Below, piece by piece: positions 17,787 to 26,250 of a stretch of 64,000 bases of DNA. The stretch is taken from the NCBI GenBank assembly GCA_964443845.1, contig CAYUFA010000008.1:1-64000 (forward strand), given 5' to 3'. The DNA is from UBA9214 sp964443845 (GTDB taxonomy: Bacteria > Pseudomonadota > Gammaproteobacteria > UBA9214). The position numbers were made by a program, and so were the translations under genes. Each line of letters begins with the position of its first letter. Within the stretch, counting starts at the first letter, position 1. The notes beneath the pieces were generated by a model, which was given only the letters and a program-made list of their open reading frames with translations, made no database searches and was not told the origin of the DNA.

Positions 17787-17798
17787 CGGCGCTGCCGG
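17762..17798. terminator. Strong hairpin across the ubiB stop codon
   Basis: A perfect 14-bp inverted repeat (17762-17775 with 17785-17798, core AGCGCCGCT / AGCGGCGCT) has a 9-nt loop and includes the ubiB TAG. It lies at the junction with the convergent DUF389 gene and could act in both directions. There is no U-run, so it may stabilise mRNA ends rather than terminate by itself. Confidence 0.55.
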
Positions 17799-17814
17799 GG
17801 TTTGCCGCCGGACG

Positions 17815-18804
17815 TCAGTCCGTGATGCGGTGTCGCAGGTAGATCGCGATCACCAGCAGGCCGAGGCTGGTCAGCCAGAACAGCGTGGAGATGAGCAGTG
17901 ACTGGCGGGCCTTGCCCTGCTCCAGCCAGGTACGCGGCCGGACACCCCGGAACCGGAACATCAGCTTTGCCGCCAGGTTGATGCACACCACGTTGACCGC
18001 CAGCAACAGGCCGGCACCGGCCGCATGCGAGTACTGGCCGCTGCCCAGCATCATGCCGAGCGTGGCGGCCGGCGGCAGCAATGCCACCGCGACCATCACA
18101 CCCACCAGCGCGCTGGACAGGCCGGTGACCAGTGACAGCACCGCGGCGGCGCCGGAGGCGAGCGCCAGCGCGATGCCGGCCAGGCCCACGTCGGTACGCG
18201 CGAGAATCTCGTTGCTCTGCAGGTGCTCCGGCCACAGCCAGCCGGTCGCCACGGACATCACCAGGGTGAGGCCGAGGCCGGCCAGGCTGGTCACGAGCGA
18301 GCGCCGGATCAGCTGGCTGTCACCGAGGGATGCGGCGAAGGCCAGGGCGATGTTCGGGCCCAGCAGGGGTGCGATCACCATCGCGCCCACCACCACCGCC
18401 ACGTTGTCCTCGATCAGGCCGATGCAGGCCACCACCGTCGACAGGGCAGTGAGCAGCAGAAACGTCGTGTCCAGCTGCGCACCCCGCTGGATGCCGTTGT
18501 ACAGTTCCTCGCGGGTCTGACTGCCCCAGTCCGGGGCGGCGTCGGCTTCCGTGGCCCGGTCGGGGCGGGGCAGCACCGCTTCCACCGGCAGGATGACGAT
18601 GCGTGCATTCTCGCTGGCGCCCAGCACGTTCTGCAACGCATCGACGACCGCCTGCCGGCTGCCGTCACGCACCAGCATGCGCACCGGCAGCCGGCCGTCC
18701 TCGGCGGCGGCCCCGTGCCACCAGTCGTCGATGCCATGCTGCTCGGCGATCCCCTGCAGGGTGTCGAGGTGACCGGCGTCGGCGACCACTTCAATGATCT
18801 TCAT
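17815..18804 (-). CDS. DUF389/TIGR00341 integral membrane protein
   Basis: 329 residues. The N-terminal cytosolic part (1-110) resembles an ACT-like fold (MKIIEVVADAGHLDTLQGIA). The C-terminal part has about six hydrophobic segments with family motifs VGAMVIAPLLGPN and ALLPPAATLGMM. Function unknown; the family occurs across bacteria, archaea and actinomycetes. It is separated by 15 bp from the upstream DJ-1 gene on the same strand, so probably co-transcribed. Confidence 0.85.
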   Translation of the reverse strand: MKIIEVVADAGHLDTLQGIAEQHGIDDWWHGAAAEDGRLPVRMLVRDGSRQAVVDALQNVLGASENARIVILPVEAVLPRPDRATEADAAPDWGSQTREELYNGIQRGAQLDTTFLLLTALSTVVACIGLIEDNVAVVVGAMVIAPLLGPNIALAFAASLGDSQLIRRSLVTSLAGLGLTLVMSVATGWLWPEHLQSNEILARTDVGLAGIALALASGAAAVLSLVTGLSSALVGVMVAVALLPPAATLGMMLGSGQYSHAAGAGLLLAVNVVCINLAAKLMFRFRGVRPRTWLEQGKARQSLLISTLFWLTSLGLLVIAIYLRHRITD

Positions 18805-18819
18805 GGTATGGCCGGCACG

Positions 18820-19374
18820 TCAGTGTGGACGCTGCAATGCCGTTTCCACCCGGTCACGCGTTTCCCTCCCCGCCAGCAGTTCGACCAGTGCGAGCGCGAA
18901 ATCCATGGCCGTGCCGGGACCCCGCGAGGTCACGATCCGGCCATCGATCACCACGGGCTGCTCGCGATAGTCGATTCCCGGGATGCTGCCGGGGTCGATG
19001 GCGCCGGGGAAACTGGTTGCCGAGCGGTTGTCGAGCAGACCGGCCCGCGCCAGCACCCGCGGCGCGGCACAGATGGCAGCCGTGAACCCGCCACGCTGCG
19101 CCATGCCCTGCACCAGCGCGATGATCCTGTCATCTGCGGCCAGGTGATCCGCACCGGGCAGTCCGCCGGGCAGCACGACCATGTCGTAGTCCCGCGTCAG
19201 CGCCTGTTCCAGCGTCATGTCCGGAACGAGCAGCACGCCCCGGGAAGCACGCACCGGTCCCGCCTCCAGGCCGGCGGTGATGACCTCGATGCCGGCACGG
19301 CGCAGCAGGTCGATTACGGTGACAGCCTCGAGCTCTTCGCAGCCTTGTGCGAGCGGGACAAGAACGTTTGCCAT
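18820..19374 (-). CDS. DJ-1/PfpI family protein (YajL-like)
   Basis: 184 residues, DJ-1 superfamily; relatives are proposed deglycases or thiol-protecting chaperones. MANVLVPLAQGCEELEAVTV is the canonical N-terminus with the conserved Glu, and AAICAAPRVLARAG holds the nucleophilic Cys in the elbow. GAGGAAA lies about 8 nt before the ATG. Its first 61 bp overlap the end of yibQ in another frame on the same strand. Confidence 0.9.
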   Translation of the reverse strand: MANVLVPLAQGCEELEAVTVIDLLRRAGIEVITAGLEAGPVRASRGVLLVPDMTLEQALTRDYDMVVLPGGLPGADHLAADDRIIALVQGMAQRGGFTAAICAAPRVLARAGLLDNRSATSFPGAIDPGSIPGIDYREQPVVIDGRIVTSRGPGTAMDFALALVELLAGRETRDRVETALQRPH

Positions 19375-20156
19375 AGCGGTTTCCTCGCCTGTTGCATCCG
19401 GATCAGGTCCGCAACCCGGACCAGTTGCACGTTCATCCGCTCCAGATGCGGCAGTTCTTCCGACAACACATCCAGTGTAGCAGGATAGGGATGGCCGATT
19501 GCGATGGCCGTGCCGTCACGGCGCGCAATCTGCAGCAGGCGCCGGAACTGGACGCGAATCGCATCCGGCTCCTCCACGTCGTCGAGAAACACATTGCGCT
19601 GACTGCTGGGGATTCCGTATTCCTCGGCCACCTCGCGCGCCACGGTCGCCGCGGTCGTCCTGCTGTCGATGAAGAACAGTTTGCCGTTCCGCCTGACGAG
19701 CTGCATCAGCCAGGCCATGTTGCCCGGGTGCCGCGTGAGCAGGCTGCCCATGTGATTGTTGAATCCGCTCACGAAGGGCACGGCAGCGAGATCCGCGCGG
19801 AAGGTGTGCCGGTATTGCTGTTGCGTCATGTCCAGCGTGAGCACACCCGCCTCACGCACATCCTGGTAGTGTCCCGTTGCCTGCATCGGCAGGTGCAGCA
19901 TCACTTCCTTGCCACGCGCATGTGCCCGCACTGCAAGTTCACGGGTGAGCGCGGCATAGGGAAAGAAGGAACAGGCAACCGGGCCGGGCAGTGCAATCGC
20001 GCGCAGCCCCGTGCTGCGCCGGTTACCGAGATCGTCGATGATCAGTGCAATCGCCGGCTGGCTGCCCGGCAACAGCCGGGCACCGCCGGCGGCAACGCCG
20101 GCGACGTGCAGGCAAAGCCCGGCAATCAGGAAGCGCGTTGCCGGACCCGCCCGCAC
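19314..20156 (-). CDS. yibQ: Divergent polysaccharide deacetylase family protein (YibQ)
   Basis: 280 residues with an N-terminal hydrophobic signal-like segment and the YibQ/DUF610 domain: IALIIDDLGNRR, MLHLPMQATGHYQDV, GFNNHMGSLLTR, LFFIDSRTTAAT and IAIGHPYPATLDVL. The family resembles NodB-type deacetylases and is periplasmic. The conserved position after gpmI-envC-ctpA points to envelope work. The last 20 codons overlap the DJ-1 gene. Catalytic activity unproven. Confidence 0.88.
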   Translation of the reverse strand: MRAGPATRFLIAGLCLHVAGVAAGGARLLPGSQPAIALIIDDLGNRRSTGLRAIALPGPVACSFFPYAALTRELAVRAHARGKEVMLHLPMQATGHYQDVREAGVLTLDMTQQQYRHTFRADLAAVPFVSGFNNHMGSLLTRHPGNMAWLMQLVRRNGKLFFIDSRTTAATVAREVAEEYGIPSSQRNVFLDDVEEPDAIRVQFRRLLQIARRDGTAIAIGHPYPATLDVLSEELPHLERMNVQLVRVADLIRMQQARKPLWQTFLSRSHKAAKSSRLSP

Positions 20157-20167
20157 CGGAGCGCCGG

Positions 20168-21490
20168 TTAGTGGTTGTGTGCCTGCAGGATGGACAGGCC
20201 CTTCAGCAGGTTCTGCGCTTCGTACAGCATGTAGTCGTCCTTCAGCAGCTTGCTGGCATCGGTTACCGCGCTTTCCTCGGCGGCCTTTGCATCGGTCTTC
20301 TGCTTGCTGTTGTTAATCAGGTGGTTGGACAGGTCCGCCTCTTTCAGCGGCTCGATGTCCTTGTCCACCTTGGCCGCCTGTACCGGCTGCAACTCGATAT
20401 CCGGGGTGATGCCTTCGGCCTGGATGGAACGGCCGGACGGCGTGTAATACCGTGCCGTGGTGAGCTTGAGCGCGGTATCGTTGCTCAACGGCAGGATGGT
20501 CTGCACCGACCCCTTGCCGAAGGTCTTGCTGCCCATGATGATGGCGCGCTTGTGATCCTGCAGTGCACCGGCGACGATTTCCGACGCGGAGGCGGAGCCC
20601 TGGTTGACCAGCACGACCATGGGCGCGCCGTCGAGTATGTCGTCCGGAGTCGCATTGAAGCGCAGCTTGGAATCCGCGATCCTGCCTTCGGTGTAGACGA
20701 TCAGACCCTTGGTGAGGAAGGCGTCCGATACGGCGACCGCCGCGTTGAGCACACCGCCGGGGTTATTGCGCAGATCGAGCACCAGGCCCAGCAGCTTGCC
20801 GTTATTCTTCTTCTTCAGGCTATTGATCGCGTCCACCATGTTATCGGCGGTCGTGGACTGGAACTGCGAGATACGCACATAGCCATAGCCCGGTTCCAGG
20901 GTGCGGGCACGCACGCTCTTTACCTTGATCACGTCGCGCGTGATGGTGATCTTGATGGGCTGGTCGAGGCCTTCGCGGACGATCGTCAGGACGATCTTCG
21001 TGCCCGGTTCGCCGCGCATGACCTTGACGGCATCGCTCAGGCTCATGCCTTTTACGGGAGTGTCATCCAGGCGGATGATCAGGTCACCGGCCTGGACGCC
21101 GGCCCGCTGTGCGGGCGTTCCATCGATGGGAGCGATGACCTTGACGAAACCGTCCTCCATGCCCACTTCGATGCCCAGTCCGCCGAAGCGGCCGGTGGTA
21201 CCCACCTGCAGGTCCGCGAACTGTTCCGCATCGAGGTAGGAGGAGTGCGGATCGAGCCCGGACAGCATGCCACGAATCGCGTTTTCGATCAGTTCCTTGT
21301 CATCGACCTCAACCACGTAATCGTTCTTGATGCGCCCGAATACGTCGCTGAAGGTGCGCAGTTCCTCCACCGGCAGCGTTGCCTGGGTGGCCTCCCGCTC
21401 GGCGAAAACACCGTGCCCGATCGACAGCAGCACACCGGCGGCCAGGCCGGTCAACAGGAGAAAGTAGCCTTTTACATTGGGTTTCATCAT
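20168..21490 (-). CDS. ctpA: C-terminal processing peptidase CtpA (S41 family)
   Basis: Periplasmic serine protease of 440 residues. An N-terminal hydrophobic segment (about 8-29) exports or anchors it; a PDZ domain (about 95-175; FGGLGIEVGMEDGFVKVIAP) precedes the S41 catalytic domain. The Ser-Lys dyad is in NQGSASASEIVAG and GSKTFGKGSVQT. LVLDLRNNPGGVL is a family motif. Relatives degrade peptidoglycan hydrolases. Two adjacent ATGs exist (21490 and 21487); the first is used. Only 11 bp separate it from yibQ. Confidence 0.94.
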   Translation of the reverse strand: MMKPNVKGYFLLLTGLAAGVLLSIGHGVFAEREATQATLPVEELRTFSDVFGRIKNDYVVEVDDKELIENAIRGMLSGLDPHSSYLDAEQFADLQVGTTGRFGGLGIEVGMEDGFVKVIAPIDGTPAQRAGVQAGDLIIRLDDTPVKGMSLSDAVKVMRGEPGTKIVLTIVREGLDQPIKITITRDVIKVKSVRARTLEPGYGYVRISQFQSTTADNMVDAINSLKKKNNGKLLGLVLDLRNNPGGVLNAAVAVSDAFLTKGLIVYTEGRIADSKLRFNATPDDILDGAPMVVLVNQGSASASEIVAGALQDHKRAIIMGSKTFGKGSVQTILPLSNDTALKLTTARYYTPSGRSIQAEGITPDIELQPVQAAKVDKDIEPLKEADLSNHLINNSKQKTDAKAAEESAVTDASKLLKDDYMLYEAQNLLKGLSILQAHNH

Positions 21491-21690
21491 TCAGATTCCA
21501 TGGTGTGTCAAGGAATTACAGCGCCGGTCAGGGTGCCGGCCCGGAGCTGTCACGGGAATTGTCAACAATATCACAGTGTTGTCAGGAGCGGTATCGGCCC
21601 CGCAGAGATAGGCTTGATGGCATTCCGGAAACGCCCGGCTGCCCGGTAAGACCCGCCACGCCTGGATAAATTCACCCGGCCGGCTCCCGC

Positions 21691-22884
21691 CTAGCGGCCC
21701 GCCTGCTGCTGTGCCGGCTGGCCCTTGAACCAGGCTTGCGGATTCAGCGGCTGGCCGTTCCTGCGCAATTCCATGTAGATCCCGGTGCGCGCCGCACCGC
21801 CGCTGCTGCCCGCTGCGGAAATCACCTCCCCCTGTTCCACCCGGTCACCAACCGCCTTGTAAAGGCTGCTGTTTTCGCCGTACAGCGTCATGTATCCGGA
21901 ACCGTGATCGATGATGATCAACAGACCAAACCCCCTGAGCCAGTCCGCGAATACCACCCGGCCCCGCGCCACGGCATGGACCTCGGTCCCGGCCGGGACC
22001 TGGATATGCACACCGTGTGAGGTGGTCTGCCCGGAAGCCAGGCGCGCACCGTACGGCATGGTGACCGGCCCGGAGACCGGCCAGCGCAGCTGTCCCTTGA
22101 GCTGCCGCAGGCTCTTGCCGGAACCCCGGCCGGCCTGCATCCGCTGCACGGCTTGCTGCAGGGACGCGACCAGCTGGTTGACCCGCTGCTCGTCCTGGCG
22201 GAGTTGTGACAAACGGTCATTCCCGGACTGCAGCTGCTGCTGCAGCCCGCTGACCAGCTTGCGCTGGGTTTGCTGTTCCTCCGCCAGCTGCGCCACCTGC
22301 TGCTCGTGCCGGGCCCGCAGGTCTGCAATCCGCTCCTGCTGCGCACTGACTTCCCGTGCGGTTTCCTGCAGGGACTGCAGCGTGGCGCGGAAGGTATCCA
22401 TGCGGTGCGTGTGCGCTCGGGTGAAATAGTCCTGGTAGGTGAGCATGCGCGCCACACCGGCCGGGTCTTGCTGGTTCAGCAGGAGCTTGATGCGTTGCTG
22501 GCGGCCGGCGATCCAGGCGGCGCGCAATTCGCGTCGCAGCTCCCCGCGCATGGACGCGAGGCGTGCCTGCACCGCATCACGCTGCTGCTCCAGGCTGGCC
22601 AGCTTCGTATCCGCCGCCGCTGCCTCGCGATCCAGCGAGCGCAGCTCGTTGCGGATACGGCCAATGGCCCGGTCGGTTTTCTCGAGTGCCGCCTGCCGCG
22701 TATCGCGCTCGCCGCGCACCGCGTCCAGCTTCCGGGTCAGGGACTCGATCGTGGCACGCAGCTCTTTCAGTTTGCCGGTTTCCGTCTCGAGTGTGGCCGG
22801 CCCGGCCGCGGCCGGGCCGCAGCCCAGCAGCAGCGCAAGCGCGACGACGGCAACCCATCCGGCAGGACTCGTGCGCTGGTTCAT
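21691..22884 (-). CDS. envC: EnvC-like murein hydrolase activator
   Basis: Periplasmic coiled-coil protein (397 residues) that activates amidases at division. Signal peptide with hydrophobic VAVVALALLLGCGPAAA; two long coiled coils (about 35-110 and 165-255); C-terminal LytM domain. Zinc-binding positions are replaced (SHGVHI instead of HxxxD, TLYGEN, IYMELR), so it should be an activator rather than a hydrolase, as for E. coli EnvC. ATG 22884 is preferred over a GTG 18 bp upstream because it puts the signal peptide at the start. Confidence 0.9.
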   Translation of the reverse strand: MNQRTSPAGWVAVVALALLLGCGPAAAGPATLETETGKLKELRATIESLTRKLDAVRGERDTRQAALEKTDRAIGRIRNELRSLDREAAAADTKLASLEQQRDAVQARLASMRGELRRELRAAWIAGRQQRIKLLLNQQDPAGVARMLTYQDYFTRAHTHRMDTFRATLQSLQETAREVSAQQERIADLRARHEQQVAQLAEEQQTQRKLVSGLQQQLQSGNDRLSQLRQDEQRVNQLVASLQQAVQRMQAGRGSGKSLRQLKGQLRWPVSGPVTMPYGARLASGQTTSHGVHIQVPAGTEVHAVARGRVVFADWLRGFGLLIIIDHGSGYMTLYGENSSLYKAVGDRVEQGEVISAAGSSGGAARTGIYMELRRNGQPLNPQAWFKGQPAQQQAGR

Positions 22885-22913
22885 CGGCAGTGATCGCTGC
22901 ACCCGGCCCCGTT

Positions 22914-24539
22914 TCAGCCATGCAGTTCCGCGCCGGCGGCCTTGCCGGCACCGGTTGCGGCGGCGTCCTGCAGGGTGACCAGCGGGGTACCGGTCATCTC
23001 CGGCGGGATCTCCAGGTTCAGCAGGTAGATCATGCTGGGCACGATATCGGACAGTGCCCCGTGTTCCGCCAGCGCAGCCGGGCGCCCCACATAGATGAGC
23101 GGCACCAGGTTACTGGTATGCGCGGTATGCGCCTGACCGGAATCCTCGTCCAGCATCTGTTCCGCGTTGCCGTGATCGGCCGTGATGAGCATTTCCCCGC
23201 CGACCGACTGCAACGCCTCCAGCACCCTGCCGAGCGCCACGTCGATTGCCTCGATGGCCTTGACCGCCGCAGCGAACTTGCCGGTATGGCCGACCATGTC
23301 GGGATTGGCGAAATTGCAGATGATCACATCGTAGTCGCCGCTGCGGATGGCATCCACGAGGTGATCGGTCACCTCGACCGAACTCATGGCCGGTTGCAGG
23401 TCATAGGTGGCGACCATGGGCGACTTGACCAGGATGCGATCCTCGCCATCGAAGGGCTGCTCGATACCGCCATTGAAGAAGAACGTGACATGCGCGTATT
23501 TCTCCGTCTCGGCCAGCCGCAACTGGCGCAGTCCGAGGCGGGCGAGGTATGCGCCGAATACGTTTTTCAGTCGCTCGGCCGGATACGCGACGTTCACCTT
23601 GAAGTCCGACTTGTACTCCGTCAGGCTCACGAAGCTGCCGAGCTTCGGTCGCACCGCGCGCCTGAAGCCGTCGAAATCGTCCTCGATGAACGGACGGGTG
23701 ATCTGCCTGGCGCGATCCGAGCGGTAGTTCATGAACACGACCACGTCGCCGTCCACTATCCGCACCGGCTCACCTCCGGGCGGGATGATGGCCGTGGACT
23801 TGACGAATTCGTCACCCTCGCCACGCGCATAGGCCATCTCCAGCGCGGTCAGCGCGTCCGGCGCCACGTACTCGGCCTTGCCCTGCGTGATCAAATCATA
23901 CGCGGACTGGATGCGTGGCCAGTGATGATCGCGGTCCATGGCAAAGTAACGACCGATGATCGAGGCAAACCGTCCGCCCTGCAGGCGGTCGAATACCGCC
24001 TGCATGGCACGGATCGAGGCTGCGGCACTGCTGGGTGGCGTGTCCCGACCATCCAGGAATGCATGCAGGTACACCTGCTGCGCGCCACGCTGCACCGCCA
24101 GTTCCACCATGGCATGGATATGTTCCTCGTGACTGTGCACGCCACCCGGTGACAGCAGCCCCAGGATATGCACCGCCCGGTCGGAACCGGCCGCCTTGTC
24201 GACCGCATCGGTCAGGGTGAGGTTGGTGAAAAAGGAGCCGGTCTTGATGGCGCGGCTGACGCGGGTGAACTCCTGGTACACCACGCGACCCGCGCCCAGG
24301 TTGAGATGGCCGACCTCGGAATTGCCCATCTGGTCCGCCGGCAGACCCACTGCCGCGCCCGACGTCCGGATCAGGGTGTGCGGGTATTCCTTCCACAGCC
24401 GGTCCCACACCGGCTTGTGTGCCGCCGCGATCGCATTGTTCCGGGGACTTTCGCTGTACCCCCAGCCATCGAGCACAAGCAGGACCATCGGCCTTGCAGC
24501 CCCTTTCGGAGCAGGGTTGTTTGGCGGTTGCTGGCTCAT
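22914..24539 (-). CDS. gpmI: 2,3-bisphosphoglycerate-independent phosphoglycerate mutase
   Basis: Glycolytic mutase interconverting 3- and 2-phosphoglycerate, Mn-dependent, 541 residues. Metal and nucleophile motifs: VLLVLDGWGYSES, QMGNSEVGHLNLGAG (phosphoserine), SHEEHIHAM, NFANPDMVGHTG and TADHGNAEQM. First gene of the minus-strand block with envC, ctpA and yibQ, as in other gammaproteobacteria. Confidence 0.97.
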   Translation of the reverse strand: MSQQPPNNPAPKGAARPMVLLVLDGWGYSESPRNNAIAAAHKPVWDRLWKEYPHTLIRTSGAAVGLPADQMGNSEVGHLNLGAGRVVYQEFTRVSRAIKTGSFFTNLTLTDAVDKAAGSDRAVHILGLLSPGGVHSHEEHIHAMVELAVQRGAQQVYLHAFLDGRDTPPSSAAASIRAMQAVFDRLQGGRFASIIGRYFAMDRDHHWPRIQSAYDLITQGKAEYVAPDALTALEMAYARGEGDEFVKSTAIIPPGGEPVRIVDGDVVVFMNYRSDRARQITRPFIEDDFDGFRRAVRPKLGSFVSLTEYKSDFKVNVAYPAERLKNVFGAYLARLGLRQLRLAETEKYAHVTFFFNGGIEQPFDGEDRILVKSPMVATYDLQPAMSSVEVTDHLVDAIRSGDYDVIICNFANPDMVGHTGKFAAAVKAIEAIDVALGRVLEALQSVGGEMLITADHGNAEQMLDEDSGQAHTAHTSNLVPLIYVGRPAALAEHGALSDIVPSMIYLLNLEIPPEMTGTPLVTLQDAAATGAGKAAGAELHG

Positions 24540-24891
24540 AAATGCTGGAAAGAGTCTAAACGAAACCCCGGTATGCCGCTATTCCCGGGCAGCCGTGCAC
24601 TGGAGATGCGCCTGCCCGGGTCCCAATGGACACAACGGCAAATGACCTGACCCTGCCTCGACCATACCCGGCACCACCAACGCGATACTGCCGGGCAAGC
24701 CGCGGTGCGCATGCCAGCGACCCGCCGCCGTCCGGCGGGCGGGTTCACGCCCGGTCCCGAAGACCGATCCACGAAGTTTGCAACAGGTACCTGTCGAGTT
24801 TGCCACTGGCCCGGGAGGTTTATTATTGTATAATGTTTTAGTAATGAATGCAGTACGTCAACCACTACATAATGACGGTCCGAGGGGCACA
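24540..24891. other. Divergent intergenic region gpmI / arsR with inverted repeats
   Basis: No gene is supported. CCCGGGCAG (24584-24592) and CTGCCCGGG (24612-24620) form a 9-bp inverted repeat about 45 bp upstream of gpmI, potentially a leader hairpin. A second GC-rich hairpin (CCCGCCG/CGGCGGG) lies near 24719-24739. The arsR-side control region is AT-rich with ATTAT-TGT-ATAAT at 24822-24834 containing a perfect TATAAT. Confidence 0.5.
24822..24834. promoter_or_regulatory. Candidate operator/-10 region upstream of arsR
   Basis: ATTAT-TGT-ATAAT is an inverted repeat that contains a consensus TATAAT (24829-24834), 58 bp before the arsR ATG. No good -35 lies at the right distance (TTGCCA at 24800 is 23 bp away). 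An autorepressor bound here would block RNA polymerase. Confidence 0.4.
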
Positions 24892-25206
24892 ATGGCAGCC
24901 AGCAATGAAGCACTGATCACCCGGGCGGAAGACATCGACCGCGCCTCCCGCTCACTCAAGGCGATGTCTCACCCGCTACGCCTGAAAATCCTGTGCACGC
25001 TGGGTGACCAGGAAATCAGCGTGCAGGACATCGTGGAACGCGTCGGCACCTCGCAGAGCAATATCTCCCAGCACCTTGCCATCCTGCGGGACAAGGGCAT
25101 CCTGGCCTCAAGAAAAGATGCCAACCGCGTCTATTACCGGGTTAGTGATGCACGCACCCTGCGGCTGATCGGGATGATGCGGGAAGTCTTCTGCAGCCGT
25201 CCCTGA
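24892..25206 (+). CDS. ArsR-family regulator, BigR/SqrR-like dithiol type
   Basis: 104-residue winged-helix repressor. HTH region DIVERVGTSQSNISQHLAIL with wing ILASRKDANRVYYRVSD. Only two cysteines occur, Cys35 in LKILCTLGD and Cys101 in REVFCSRP, 66 residues apart. That is the spacing of the persulfide-sensing cysteines in BigR and SqrR (known family knowledge), so a reactive-sulfur sensor is inferred. ATG 24892 is supported by GAGGGG 5 bp upstream; an earlier ATG at 24844 lacks one. The next gene is a rhodanese. Confidence 0.85.
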   Translation: MAASNEALITRAEDIDRASRSLKAMSHPLRLKILCTLGDQEISVQDIVERVGTSQSNISQHLAILRDKGILASRKDANRVYYRVSDARTLRLIGMMREVFCSRP

Positions 25207-25278
25207 AGCATCCGCATGCAGACCGTTAACCAGTTGCCTGGTATGCCTGCACGTACCTGCATCCATCCTTACTGAGCC

Positions 25279-25704
25279 ATGAACCTCAACCAGATCATCG
25301 AATTCGGAACCAATCACTCCATGCTGGTGGCCGCACTCGTGGCGATTCTCATCATGCTCGCCTTCGACCTCTTCCGCCACACGCTGTCCGGTGTAACCGA
25401 AGTGGCGCCGAGCCAGGCAACGCGCCTGCTGAACACGGAAAATGCCGTGCTGGTCGACATCCGCACTGCGCAGGAGTTTCGTGGCAGCCATATCGCCAAC
25501 GCCGTCCATATCGAAAGCACGGAGGGCGCCGGAGAAAAGCTGCGCAAGTTTCGCGACAAGCCGCTGATCGTCTACTGCAACAGCGGTAACCGCTCCATCG
25601 GCACCTGTGGGAAGCTGCGCAAGCAGGGGTTCGAGCGTGTATACAACCTGAAGGGCGGACTCCTGGCCTGGCAAAAAGCAGACCTGCCGGTTGCGAAAAG
25701 CTGA
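25279..25704 (+). CDS. Membrane-anchored rhodanese (YibN-like)
   Basis: 141 residues: one N-terminal membrane segment (about 14-31, LVAALVAILIMLAF) followed by a single rhodanese domain. The active-site loop is YCNSGNRSIGT with catalytic Cys. Rhodaneses transfer sulfane sulfur. It is 72 bp downstream of the ArsR gene and 42 bp upstream of secB, the conserved yibN place; the glutaredoxin gene grxC that often sits between yibN and secB is absent here. Confidence 0.9.
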   Translation: MNLNQIIEFGTNHSMLVAALVAILIMLAFDLFRHTLSGVTEVAPSQATRLLNTENAVLVDIRTAQEFRGSHIANAVHIESTEGAGEKLRKFRDKPLIVYCNSGNRSIGTCGKLRKQGFERVYNLKGGLLAWQKADLPVAKS

Positions 25705-25746
25705 AGCCTCGGAACCACCATTCGCAAACTACTACCGGGAAACAAC

Positions 25747-26229
25747 ATGGCCGAAAGTGACGAACAACCTGCGCGCGCCGGAGATAACGGCGTTCTTCTC
25801 CAACCCCAGAAAATCTACGTGAAGGACGTTTCCTTCGAATCTCCGAATTCACCGGAGATTTTCCAGACCCAATGGGACCCCTCCCTCGGGATCGACATGG
25901 GTCAGCAAGTGACCGATCTGGGCGAGGGTCTTTATGAAGTCGTGCTCAGCATGACCGCCACCATGAAATGCGGTGACACGGTCGCCTACCTGGTGGAAGT
26001 GAGACAGGCGGGAATTTTTGCCATCAAGGGTATGGAGCGTGCGCAACTGCTGCACATCCTCAATGTCTTCTGTCCGCAGATGCTGTATCCATATGCCTGC
26101 TCGGCGTCCACCGAACTGGTCGCCCGGGGCGGATTTCCGCAGCTGTTGTTTGCGCCCGTCAGCTTCGAAGCGATCTATCACCAGCGGCAGATGGAAACGG
26201 AATCGGCCAAGGCCGAAGCCAGGCAGTAA
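25747..26229 (+). CDS. secB: Protein-export chaperone SecB
   Basis: Tetrameric cytosolic chaperone that delivers preproteins to SecA. 160 residues. Family motifs: QKIYVKDVSFESPNSPEIFQ, YEVVLSMTATMK, ERAQLLHILNVFCPQMLYPY and GGFPQLLFAPVSFEAIY. The N-terminus is slightly extended and acidic. gpsA follows 21 bp later, the same order as in E. coli. Confidence 0.97.
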   Translation: MAESDEQPARAGDNGVLLQPQKIYVKDVSFESPNSPEIFQTQWDPSLGIDMGQQVTDLGEGLYEVVLSMTATMKCGDTVAYLVEVRQAGIFAIKGMERAQLLHILNVFCPQMLYPYACSASTELVARGGFPQLLFAPVSFEAIYHQRQMETESAKAEARQ

Positions 26230-26250
26230 CCGGGTGTTTCCCGGGCCCGC

